Assembly: GCF_030246905.1 (NCBI RefSeq)
Contig: NZ_CP126741.1
Span: forward strand, 62,001-126,000
Length of the DNA: 64,000 nt
Direction: 5' to 3'
Source: Microbacterium sp. zg-Y818
GTDB lineage: Bacteria; Actinomycetota; Actinomycetes; Actinomycetales; Microbacteriaceae
Shown one piece after another: positions 19,727 through 29,031 of the stretch (its first letter is position 1; each line of letters opens with the position of its first letter). The position numbers and the translations under genes were made by a program. The notes under the pieces were generated by a model, which saw nothing but the letters and a program-made list of their open reading frames with translations, searched no databases and was not told the origin of the DNA.

Positions 19727-19825
19727 CGAGTGAGTATTCGTCGCTTTGAGTGAGTACTCGTGGGGCCTGCGGTTCGGCCGCAGTTGTTCCGCGAGTAATC
19801 ACTCGGCGACGCGAATACTCACTCG
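19727..19825. repeat. Inverted array of a 20-bp-periodic repeat, cluster A
   Basis: Two direct copies of a unit with core CGAGTGAGTAYTCG start at 19727 and 19747, exactly 20 bp apart. Two inverted copies at 19792-19805 and 19812-19825 are also 20 bp apart. Together the two arms (about 37 bp each) form an imperfect long inverted repeat, with a small CTGCGG/CCGCAG hairpin in the loop (19767-19783). It lies between two convergent genes and its right end supplies the TGA stop (19819-19821) of the minus-strand gene. A role as a bidirectional terminator or protein-binding site is possible. Confidence 0.85.
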
Positions 19826-20547
19826 GGGGTTCCGGAGGTGATCTCCAGCGACACCTTCGTCTCGAGCACGTCGATCGCCTCGTCCGACAGCGCGATCAGC
19901 CCGTTGAGCTCCTCGCGCACGCGCTTGTAAGCCACCTGCCGCTCCGAGGGCGTCGCCGCCTGGTCCACCGCGACCGAGAGCAGCTGCTGCGCCGTCGCCA
20001 GGCGCTTGCGCTCCACCTCGCTGAACGACGAATCCCGCATGCGCCGCGCCTCACGCTCGGCCAGGTCGAACGCCACTTCGAACTCCGTTACCGCCTTGCG
20101 GTACTCGTCCACCTGCTCCTGCGACACCTTCGCGTTCGCCGATTCCGGCCGCAGGTGATCGGCGTGCTTCTTCGCCCGCAGGAAGGCCGCCGTCAGGGGC
20201 TGTCGCCCGTCGCTCATGGCGGGGAAGGCGATCAGCTTCGCCACATCGAGCTCGTAGTCGAGCCAGCGCTGCGTCACACCGTCGTGTAGCGCGAACAGCT
20301 GCTCGAGCTGGCTGGGCTGCGGCGACGGCCGGGTGATCGCCGTGGGGATGGATGCCGTGGCCACCGGCCGTCCACGGGCTGCCGCCTGCGCTGCCTTCAG
20401 CTCGCTCTTGGCGCGGATGATCTCGAGGCGGCGCTTGTGCCGGCGCTTGCTCGCCCGCTGCCACCCCTCCCATGCCCCGCCGAACACCCCGGCCAGCGGG
20501 AACGCCAACCACCAGTAGCTCCCGAGAAAGGTGACCAGCTCATCCAC
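19819..20547 (-). CDS. Hypothetical membrane-anchored coiled-coil protein (paralogue 1)
   Basis: The 242-residue protein starts with one hydrophobic helix (residues about 4-25, SYWWLAFPLAGVFGGAW), then a basic patch and an Arg/Lys/Glu/Ala-rich, mostly helical body predicted to form coiled coils. Residues about 88-150 (VTQRWLDYELDVAKLIAFPAM, QPLTAAFLRAKKHADHLRPES) are clearly alike to the next gene, so the two arose by tandem duplication. I recognise no enzyme motif. The stop codon lies inside the repeat at 19812-19825. Function unknown; perhaps a peripheral scaffold of the membrane. Confidence 0.8.
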   Translation of the reverse strand: MDELVTFLGSYWWLAFPLAGVFGGAWEGWQRASKRRHKRRLEIIRAKSELKAAQAAARGRPVATASIPTAITRPSPQPSQLEQLFALHDGVTQRWLDYELDVAKLIAFPAMSDGRQPLTAAFLRAKKHADHLRPESANAKVSQEQVDEYRKAVTEFEVAFDLAEREARRMRDSSFSEVERKRLATAQQLLSVAVDQAATPSERQVAYKRVREELNGLIALSDEAIDVLETKVSLEITSGTPE

Positions 20548-20586
20548 TCTGTCATGCTAGCCCGCGGCGCCGGCGGTGACAGCGCG

Positions 20587-21339
20587 CTACTGCGCGGCGG
20601 GCGGCTTCGAATCCCGCGACGGGACCGGCCACTGCCCTCCCCCCGGAACCCCACGAATCCCCGGCACCCCGCCCCGCGCCGCGCGCTGCGCGTCGCGCTC
20701 AGCCGCAGCGAACGCGGTCTCGGCCGCGTGCACCGCATCGCGATACGCCACGAAGCGCTCCGGGGTCACCTTCTCGCGCGCGGATGCCGGACGCAGCCAC
20801 TGCGCCTCGCGCTGGGCCTTGAGGAACGCCAGGGTCAGCGGATGCCGGGACTCGAGCATCTGCGGGAACGCGAGCGCCTTCGCGGCATCCGTCTCGTACT
20901 CCAGCCACCGAGCGGTGACGGCGTCGAGCCGGGCGGTCAGCTGCTCTATCGGCAGGGGCGCGTCGCGGCCCGTCGCGGCGTACCGGGCGCGCATCGCCTT
21001 CACTCGGCTGCGGGTGGCGCGCAGCTGCAGCGAGGCCCGCTTCTCGTCGTACTTCGCCTCCTGCAGCATCCGCTTCGCCTCGGACATCGGGGCGGGAAGC
21101 CACGGCGAACCCCGCTGCGCCTTCTCGGTGAGCACATCGGCCTGCGCGGCGCGCACCTGGGCGCGGGCGGACTGCAGGGCGCGGTAGGCGGCGAGCTCCT
21201 CGTGCCGGGCGGCGTCGAGCTCCAGCCGGCGGGCGCGACGGCGGTTGGTCGTCAGGGTGCTGTAGCCGACGGCGCCCGCCCCGGCCGCTGCCGGAGCGAT
21301 CCACCACCATGAGCCCAGGACCAGGAGGACGGTGTCCAC
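20587..21339 (-). CDS. Hypothetical membrane-anchored coiled-coil protein (paralogue 2)
   Basis: The 250-residue protein has the same plan as its neighbour: one N-terminal hydrophobic helix (LVLGSWWWIAPAAAGAGAVGY), a basic segment, a helical charged body and the shared block VTARWLEYETDAAKALAFPQM with HPLTLAFLKAQREAQWLRPAS. It lacks the extended C-terminal helices of paralogue 1 and ends instead in a Gly/Pro-rich tail (GGVPGIRGVPGGGQWP). It lies 39 bp before paralogue 1 in the same direction, so they are likely co-transcribed. No motif known to me; function unknown. Confidence 0.8.
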   Translation of the reverse strand: MDTVLLVLGSWWWIAPAAAGAGAVGYSTLTTNRRRARRLELDAARHEELAAYRALQSARAQVRAAQADVLTEKAQRGSPWLPAPMSEAKRMLQEAKYDEKRASLQLRATRSRVKAMRARYAATGRDAPLPIEQLTARLDAVTARWLEYETDAAKALAFPQMLESRHPLTLAFLKAQREAQWLRPASAREKVTPERFVAYRDAVHAAETAFAAAERDAQRAARGGVPGIRGVPGGGQWPVPSRDSKPPAAQ

Positions 21340-21378
21340 CCTGTCATCGTACGCGTCGGCCCTGTCTCCGGCCCGGTC

Positions 21379-21510
21379 TCAGCCGAACAGCAGTGCGATG
21401 ACGGTCGACCCGCCACCGACGAGGATCAGCGACGCGATCACGACCCACGCGACGATCTTCATGCGCCGCTGGCGTCCCTGCCCGTAGTTGCCGTAATCGT
21501 CGTCGCTCAT
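21379..21510 (-). CDS. Small single-pass membrane protein, 43 residues
   Basis: A short open frame encodes MSDDDYGNYGQGRQRRMKIV followed by a hydrophobic helix (AWVVIASLILVGGG) and STVIALLFG. It begins with a polar, Tyr/Gly/Asp-rich N-tail, then basic QGRQRR, then one membrane helix, as in a small inner-membrane protein with the N-terminus inside. GAGGAGATGAC precedes the ATG as a good ribosome site. It follows purL after 12 bp on the same strand and is probably co-transcribed. Function unknown. Confidence 0.75.
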   Translation of the reverse strand: MSDDDYGNYGQGRQRRMKIVAWVVIASLILVGGGSTVIALLFG

Positions 21511-21522
21511 GTCATCTCCTCG

Positions 21523-23853
21523 TCAGACGGGCTCGGCCACCGTCGCGCCGAAGGCGGCGGGCAGGGTGGCTTGCGATCGCTGGCGCAGCTCGGTGGCGGA
21601 CACGGTGAACACGTCCTGGATCTCGAGGGCCGGCGCGTCGCCGTCGCCGGGCGCGTCGGTCACGCCGATGCGCATCACGGGGTAGCCGCGGCCGTCGCAG
21701 AGCCCGCGGAACTTCACGTCGTCCTCGCGGGGAACGGTCACCACAACCCTGCCGGTGGACTCCGAGAACAGCGCGGTCGCGGCGTCGACGCCGTCGCGCT
21801 CCAGGATCTCGCTCAGCCACACCCGGGCGCCGACACCGAAGCGCATGACGCCCTCGGCGAGCGTCTGGGCAAGGCCCCCGCCGGAGACGTCGTGCGCGCT
21901 GGAGACGAGGGACTGCAGGGATGCCGCGTGCAGCAGATCCGCCAGACGCTTCTCGGCCGCGAGGTCGACCTTCGGAGGGCGACCCCCGAGGTGGCCGTGG
22001 ATGGTGCCGGCCCACTGCGAGCCGCTCAGCTCGGTGGCCGTGACGCCGAGCAGGTAGATGTTCTCGCCGGCATCCTGCCATCCGCTGGGGATGCGCCGCG
22101 CCACGTCGTCGATGATGCCGAGGACGCCCACGACCGGAGTCGGGAAGATCGGAGCGTCACCGGTCTGGTTGTAGAACGACACGTTGCCGCCGGTGACGGG
22201 AACGCCGAGCTCGAGGCACGCGTCGGAGAGCCCGTCGACGGTCTGCGAGAACTGCCACATGACCTCGGGGTTCTCGGGGCTGCCGAAGTTGAGGCAGTCG
22301 GTGACCGCGGTCGGCACGGCACCGGTGACGGCGACGTTGCGGTACGCCTCGGCGAGGGCGAGCTTGGCGCCCTCGTAGGGGTCGAGCTGGCAGAACCGGC
22401 TGTTGCAGTCGGTGGCGATGGCGAACCCCAGGCCCGACTCCTCGTCAACGCGGATCATGCCGGCGTCGTCGGGGAAGCTCAGCGCGGTGTTGCCCAGCAC
22501 GTAGTAGTCGTACTGGTTGGTCACCCATGAGGTGTCGGCGAGGTTGGGGCTCGCGACGAGCGTGAGGAACTGCTCGCGCAGCGTCTCGGGGTCCTCGGTG
22601 CGCGGCAGCGCCGAGGCGGAGTCGTCGCGCAGGGCGTCGATCCAGGTCGGGTAGGCGACGGGGCGCTCGTACACCGGGCCGTCGACGGCGACGGTGGAGG
22701 GATCGACGTTGACGATCTCCTCGCCGTGCCAGAAGATCTGCAGCCGGCCGTCGCCGGTGACCTCGCCCAGCACGCTCGTCTCGACGTCCCACTTGCCGGT
22801 GACGGCGAGGAACGCGTCGAGCTTCTCGGGAGCGACGATCGCCATCATGCGCTCCTGGCTCTCGCTCATGAGGATCTCCTCGGGCGTGAGCGAGGGGTCG
22901 CGCAGCAGCACGTTCTCGAGGTCGACGCGCATGCCGGATCCGCCGTTGGCGGCCAGCTCGCTCGTCGCGCACGAGATGCCGGCGGCGCCGAGGTCCTGGA
23001 TCGCCTCGACGAGCTCGCCGCGGTACAGCTCGAGGCAGCACTCGATGAGCACCTTCTCGGCGAACGGGTCGCCCACCTGCACCGCGGGGCGCTTGGTGGG
23101 TCCGCCGTCGGCGAAGGTGTCGGATGCCAGGATCGACGCGCCGCCGATGCCGTCGCCGCCGGTGCGGGCGCCGAAGAGCACGACCTTGTTGCCCGGGCCG
23201 GAGGCATTGGCGAGCTTGAGGTCCTCGTGACGCAGCACGCCCACGGCGAGGGCGTTGACGAGGGGGTTGCCCTGGTAGACGGCGTCGAAGACCGTCTCGC
23301 CGCCGATGTTGGGAAGGCCCAGGCAGTTGCCGTAGAACGAGATGCCGCTGACCACGCCGTGCACGACGCGCGCGGTGTCGGGGTTGTCGATGGCGCCGAA
23401 GCGCAGCTGGTCCATGACGGCGACGGGGCGCGCGCCCATTGAGATGATGTCGCGGACGATGCCGCCGACGCCCGTGGCCGCACCCTGGAAGGGCTCGATG
23501 TAGCTGGGGTGGTTGTGCGACTCGACCTTGAAGGTGACCGCCCAGCCCTCGCCGACGTCGACGACGCCCGCGTTCTGGCCCATGCCCACCATGAGGCGGG
23601 TCTTCATCTCTTCGGAGACCTTCTCGCCGAAGCGGCGCAGGTAGATCTTGCTCGACTTGTAGGAGCAGTGCTCGCTCCACATGACGGAGTACATCGCCAG
23701 CTCGCCCGACGTGGGGCGGCGGCCGAGGATCTCACGGATCTTCGCGTACTCGTCAGCCTTGAGGCCGAGGGCCTCGTACGGCTGCTCCCGGTCGGGGGTG
23801 GCGACCGCGTTCTCGACGGTATCGGCGACAGAGGTCGAAGAGGGCGTGGTCAC
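21523..23853 (-). CDS. purL: Phosphoribosylformylglycinamidine synthase subunit PurL
   Basis: The 776-residue protein is the small (bacterial Bacillus-type) PurL that works with PurS and PurQ to convert FGAR to FGAM with ATP and ammonia from glutamine. Marks include [25 protein letters not shown] (metal and ATP site), [14 protein letters not shown] and [19 protein letters not shown]. It is shorter than the about 1,300-residue fused enzyme of proteobacteria, and the partner genes are at 36974-37926. The GTG start at 23853 gives the expected N-terminus. It heads a possible unit with the small membrane protein and the paralogue pair. Confidence 0.97.
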   Translation of the reverse strand: MTTPSSTSVADTVENAVATPDREQPYEALGLKADEYAKIREILGRRPTSGELAMYSVMWSEHCSYKSSKIYLRRFGEKVSEEMKTRLMVGMGQNAGVVDVGEGWAVTFKVESHNHPSYIEPFQGAATGVGGIVRDIISMGARPVAVMDQLRFGAIDNPDTARVVHGVVSGISFYGNCLGLPNIGGETVFDAVYQGNPLVNALAVGVLRHEDLKLANASGPGNKVVLFGARTGGDGIGGASILASDTFADGGPTKRPAVQVGDPFAEKVLIECCLELYRGELVEAIQDLGAAGISCATSELAANGGSGMRVDLENVLLRDPSLTPEEILMSESQERMMAIVAPEKLDAFLAVTGKWDVETSVLGEVTGDGRLQIFWHGEEIVNVDPSTVAVDGPVYERPVAYPTWIDALRDDSASALPRTEDPETLREQFLTLVASPNLADTSWVTNQYDYYVLGNTALSFPDDAGMIRVDEESGLGFAIATDCNSRFCQLDPYEGAKLALAEAYRNVAVTGAVPTAVTDCLNFGSPENPEVMWQFSQTVDGLSDACLELGVPVTGGNVSFYNQTGDAPIFPTPVVGVLGIIDDVARRIPSGWQDAGENIYLLGVTATELSGSQWAGTIHGHLGGRPPKVDLAAEKRLADLLHAASLQSLVSSAHDVSGGGLAQTLAEGVMRFGVGARVWLSEILERDGVDAATALFSESTGRVVVTVPREDDVKFRGLCDGRGYPVMRIGVTDAPGDGDAPALEIQDVFTVSATELRQRSQATLPAAFGATVAEPV

Positions 23854-23942
23854 GCGGCTGTACTCCAGAAGATGAGGGGGTGGCCGGACGGGTCCATCCT
23901 AGTCGCGGCGGTCACGCGCCGAACCCGCGCCCGGCCGAGCGC

Positions 23943-24002
23943 CGAGTGAGTATTCGCGCTCTCGAGTGAGTACTCGCGTCGCCGAGTGAGTATCCGTGCC
24001 GG
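23943..24002. repeat. Direct array of the same 20-bp-periodic repeat, cluster B
   Basis: Three direct copies start at 23943, 23963 and 23983, exactly 20 bp apart, with consensus CGAGTGAGTAYTCGCGTCGC. The third copy is worn (TATCCGTG). It lies in the gap upstream of purL and downstream of the LysR gene, both on the minus strand. It is the same family as cluster A at 19.7 kb, some 4.2 kb away. Period 20 is near two helical turns, as in arrays bound by proteins, but no protein is known to me for it. Confidence 0.85.
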
Positions 24003-24111
24003 ATGGCGCGAACCGGCATCCCCAGGTGTCGGGACCGCCGGGGATGACACCCGTCGCGTCCCGTGGCCGGATCGCCTCAGCGCAACGCGCCTCGATGTGC
24101 TCGGGGCGGCG

Positions 24112-25026
24112 TCAAGATGCGGCTGCCTCGGCGAACAATTCGCGCATCCAGGTGTGTCCGGGATCGTGGGTGTGCACGGGATGCCACCACAACGCGTTCG
24201 TCAGCGGGGTCGCTTCGAACGGCGGCTCCAGCACGCGGACGCCGCCCATGCCGACCACCAGATCGCTGAGGCGCGCCTGCACCATTCCCAGCCGACGAGT
24301 GCCGGCGACGAAGGTCCCGAGCGAGAGGAAGCTCTCGACGACGGCATCGACGTGCGGCTCGACGCCGAGCTCTTGCAACTGGCGACTGGCCGAGGTGAAG
24401 GCCGTGCGCGATTGGTAGGTGAACACCCACGGAGAGTGGATGATGTCGGACATCGTGAGCTCGTCGCCGATCGCATCGTTGGAGGTGGCGGCGATGACGA
24501 CCCAGCGGTCCTTGGCGAGAGTCATGTGCGGCAGGTCGGACACGAAGCCGTGCGGGATCATGAGGGCGTCGACCGAGCGCAGGCGCTCGTCAGCGGACTC
24601 GATGAACTGTGGTGAATGAAGCAGGAACCGGAACTTCACCGAGGGAGCGCGTTCGGTGGCCAGACGCGACACGGCACGACCGATCGTGGCGAACCCGTAG
24701 TCGGACCCGAACACCGCGAACTCCCTGGTGGAGTTGCGCGGGTCCCACTCGGTCTGGCTGTCGAAGATGCGGCGCGCCATCTCGAGTGCGGTCGACGTCT
24801 GCTCGGCGAGGCGCACGGCGAGGGGCGTGAGATCGTACTCGTTGCCCCGTCGAGCGAGGATCGGATCGCCGAAGTGGATGCGCAGCCGGGACAGCGAAGC
24901 CGAGAGGGCGGGCTGGCTCAGTCGTAGTCGCTGGGCGGCTCTCGTGACGCTGCGTTCCGTGAGAAGCGCGTCGAGCGCGACGAGCAGATTGAGATCGAGC
25001 TTCGACAGCGGTGGTTCGGTGACCAT
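24112..25026 (-). CDS. LysR-family transcriptional regulator
   Basis: The 304-residue protein has the LysR N-terminal helix-turn-helix: LDLNLLVALDALLTERSVTRAAQRLRLSQPALSASLSRLR at residues about 9-48, followed by an inducer-binding domain of about 200 residues. The body resembles the NodD/LinR-like branch (DLTPLAVRLAEQ, WVVIAATSNDAIG). The ATG at 25026 has an AAGGGG ribosome site. No divergent target gene of clear function is adjacent; the facing gene is a small membrane protein after a 317-bp gap. Inducer unknown. Confidence 0.9.
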   Translation of the reverse strand: MVTEPPLSKLDLNLLVALDALLTERSVTRAAQRLRLSQPALSASLSRLRIHFGDPILARRGNEYDLTPLAVRLAEQTSTALEMARRIFDSQTEWDPRNSTREFAVFGSDYGFATIGRAVSRLATERAPSVKFRFLLHSPQFIESADERLRSVDALMIPHGFVSDLPHMTLAKDRWVVIAATSNDAIGDELTMSDIIHSPWVFTYQSRTAFTSASRQLQELGVEPHVDAVVESFLSLGTFVAGTRRLGMVQARLSDLVVGMGGVRVLEPPFEATPLTNALWWHPVHTHDPGHTWMRELFAEAAAS

Positions 25027-25343
25027 GGAATCCCCTTCAGGGAGTACGTCCACCACAGCGTGGACGACATGACTATAAACCCGACCGATGCGCCGCCCAG
25101 CCGACCAGCGATTCCATGATGACCGAGGCATTGCTCAAAGAGCTTCCAGGCCCGCAGGCGGAGGTGTCAGAAACGCCGTGAGGTTCCGTCTCACTTCTGT
25201 GCGCAGTATGCTCCGAGCCCGAGGGCCGCGCGAGGTGGTCATATGAGCCCACTGTCGGCTGGTGACAATGGGAAAGCGCGAACGATGTGGTGTGCAGAGA
25301 CGGTGAGAACGCGCAAGACCGCGCCGTCACGGCGGTCCGCCGC
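25027..25343. other. Gap of about 317 bp between LysR and a small membrane-protein gene
   Basis: No gene is supported. It should hold the divergent promoters for LysR and the 25344 gene. An AT-rich patch near 25070-25080 (ACTATAAAC) stands out but no clean LysR T-N11-A box or -35/-10 pair could be assigned. Confidence 0.4.
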
Positions 25344-25742
25344 ATGAGCAGGACCAGGGTGCACGACGGACCGGGCGGTCCAAGGCGGAGCGCACCGTGG
25401 GTGCCCGTGTCCGCCGCCCTCGGCTGGGTCGGACTGCTCGTGCACAACATGGCCGATTTACCCGGTCAGACGATCGTCAGCCCGGAATCGTTCATCCCTC
25501 TGGCGCTGACGGTCGTGCTCGTCGCTGCGTGGTTCACGCGGCTGCGATCCGTCGCAGCGTGGGCCCTTCTGGGGTGGGGTGTGTTGAACCTCCTGGGCGC
25601 AATCCTCACCGTGCTGCCCCTGCCGATCCTTCCTTTCGATCCGGCTCAGACACCCGCCCACTACGCGTTCCACGTGCTCTACGGGATCACCCAAGTGCCA
25701 CTCGTCGTCACCACCGCGATCTGGCTCCGGCGTCGGATATAG
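25344..25742 (+). CDS. Hypothetical membrane protein, four predicted helices
   Basis: The 132-residue product has about four hydrophobic segments: WVPVSAALGWVGLLVHNMADL, SFIPLALTVVLVAAWFTRL, VAAWALLGWGVLNLLGAILTVLP and FHVLYGITQVPLVVTTAIWL, with short polar loops. It resembles small actinobacterial membrane proteins of unknown function. The ATG at 25344 (MSRTRVHDG) is preferred to one 57 nt earlier as it lies closer to the first helix. It is separated from the ArsR gene by 58 bp that carry that gene's promoter. Confidence 0.6.
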   Translation: MSRTRVHDGPGGPRRSAPWVPVSAALGWVGLLVHNMADLPGQTIVSPESFIPLALTVVLVAAWFTRLRSVAAWALLGWGVLNLLGAILTVLPLPILPFDPAQTPAHYAFHVLYGITQVPLVVTTAIWLRRRI

Positions 25743-25763
25743 CGGCCGTTCCTCACCGCCCCC

Positions 25764-25807
25764 TTGACTCCCCACCCCGCCGGTCGTAACGTGCAACCAA
25801 ATGGTTG
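25764..25807 (+). promoter_or_regulatory. Promoter and palindromic operator of the ArsR-type gene
   Basis: TTGACT (25764-25769), a 17-bp spacer and TAACGT (25787-25792) make a good sigma-A promoter. A perfect palindrome CAACCA-AA-TGGTTG (25794-25807) covers the likely start of transcription and the ATG (25801), which is placed for self-repression of a leaderless mRNA. Confidence 0.75.
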
Positions 25808-26163
25808 TACGAACTGAGTTGACCGATGATGAGACCGACCGCCTCTTCCAGGCGCTGGCGGCATCGACCCGCCGCGACATCCTGCGACGGACGCTCGAAC
25901 ACGAGCAGTCCGTCTCGACCCTCGCGGCGGAGTACGAGATGTCGTTCGCTGCCGTGCAGAAGCACGTCTCCGTACTCGAGGCGGCCGGACTCATCGTCAA
26001 ACGCGCCGAAGGGCGCGAGCGGCTCGTGCGGGGGGATCCGACGATGATCGCTCGCGCACGCGCCCTCCTCGCCGCTTACGAAGACCTCTGGCGCGCACGT
26101 ATCCATCGGCTGGACGACCTCTTGGCCGCGCCCGCCTCTCCGCCACCGAAGCCAGGAGAATGA
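25801..26163 (+). CDS. ArsR-family transcriptional regulator
   Basis: The 120-residue winged-helix protein matches the ArsR class paired with SRPBCC proteins: LFQALAASTRRDILRRTLEHEQSVSTLAAEYEMSFAAVQKHVSVLEAAGLIVKRAEGRERLVRGD. No metal-binding CxC motif is present, so it is not a classic metal sensor. It sits 1 nt ahead of the SRPBCC gene and forms a two-gene operon with it. The palindrome over its own start suggests autorepression. Confidence 0.9.
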   Translation: MVVRTELTDDETDRLFQALAASTRRDILRRTLEHEQSVSTLAAEYEMSFAAVQKHVSVLEAAGLIVKRAEGRERLVRGDPTMIARARALLAAYEDLWRARIHRLDDLLAAPASPPPKPGE

Positions 26164-26164
26164 C

Positions 26165-27160
26165 ATGCCCGTCACCGAAGTCACCACCGACCCCGAAGCC
26201 CTCACGATGACGCTCATCGCCGACTTCGAGGCCCCCGTCGAGCGCCTCTGGCAGGTGTTCACGGACCCGCGCCAGCTCGAGCGCTTCTGGGGTCCTCCCG
26301 GCTGGCCGGCCACCTTCACCGAGTTCGGGCTGACCCCCGGCGGTCGCGCCAGGTACCACATGACGAGCCCTCGCGGTGAGAAGTCCCACGGCGCCTGGGA
26401 GTTCCTGTCGATCCATGAGCCGTCCGCATTCGAAGTGCTCGACGGCTTCGTCGACGAGAACGGCGAGCCGCAGGAGGGGATGCCGCCGGCGATGCGGATG
26501 ACGTTCGCGTTCGAGTCCACGCCCGACGGCTCGCGGCTGCGCAACGTCACCCACTTCACCTCCGCCGAAGCCCTGGACGCGGTGGTCGCGATGGGCGCGG
26601 TCGAGGGCTCCACGATGGCCATGAATCAGCTCGACCGCGTGCTGGCCGGACTCCGTGCCTACGCCGCAGGCAAGGGCACCCGCACCGAGATCCTCGACGA
26701 CACCCACGTGCGCATCACCCGTCTCATCGACGGTCCGATCGACCTCGTGTGGCGTGCCCATCAGGAGCCGGAGCTGCTGAAGAAGTGGATGCTGGGGCCC
26801 GACGGCTGGCGCATGAGCGTCTGCGAGGTGGACCCCGCTGTCGGCGGGCGCTACCGGTACGAGTGGGAGCCGGTGACCCCGGATGCCGGTGAGCGGTTCG
26901 GCTTCGACGGCGAGACGCTGCTGTCCGAGCCGCCGCGCCGGGCCGTCACCACCGAGCACATGACCGGCACCGACTTCCCCTCGACCCTCAACGACCTGAG
27001 CCTGGAGGAGGAGGACGGCGCCACGCTCGTCACGGTTCTCATCGAGTATCCCGACAGCCAGACCCGCGACGCCGTGCTGGCGACGGGAATGACCGAAGGC
27101 ATGGAGGCCAGCTACGCGCGGCTCGAGTCGGTGCTCGCCGCCGACGCCGCAACGCGCTGA
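26165..27160 (+). CDS. Two-domain SRPBCC (AHSA1-like) protein
   Basis: The 331-residue protein holds two tandem AHSA1/START-like domains: the first (about 14-160) with FEAPVERLWQVFTDPRQLERFWGPPGW and WEFLSIHEPSAFEVLDGF; the second (about 175-325) with IDGPIDLVWRAHQEPELLKKWMLGPDGW and VDPAVGGRYRYEW. Single-domain relatives are common next to ArsR genes; the duplicated form is about twice the usual size. The domain binds hydrophobic ligands or acts as a chaperone-like protein; function here is unknown. Its ATG lies 1 nt after the ArsR stop, so it is co-translated and probably regulated by it. Confidence 0.85.
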   Translation: MPVTEVTTDPEALTMTLIADFEAPVERLWQVFTDPRQLERFWGPPGWPATFTEFGLTPGGRARYHMTSPRGEKSHGAWEFLSIHEPSAFEVLDGFVDENGEPQEGMPPAMRMTFAFESTPDGSRLRNVTHFTSAEALDAVVAMGAVEGSTMAMNQLDRVLAGLRAYAAGKGTRTEILDDTHVRITRLIDGPIDLVWRAHQEPELLKKWMLGPDGWRMSVCEVDPAVGGRYRYEWEPVTPDAGERFGFDGETLLSEPPRRAVTTEHMTGTDFPSTLNDLSLEEEDGATLVTVLIEYPDSQTRDAVLATGMTEGMEASYARLESVLAADAATR

Positions 27161-27193
27161 CAGCCCCGCGCTCGCCGCCCCCGTGGACCCCGG

Positions 27194-28974
<1,781 letters not shown>

Positions 28975-29031
28975 CTACGCCGCCCAGGCTGCGCCGGGTC
29001 CGACGGCCGAGGTGGCGGGCCCGGGGCCGGG

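Noticed and set aside
23943..24002. CRISPR-like array from the direct repeats
   Set aside because: The unit is 20 bp and contiguous with no unique spacers of 25-40 bp, and no cas gene is present.
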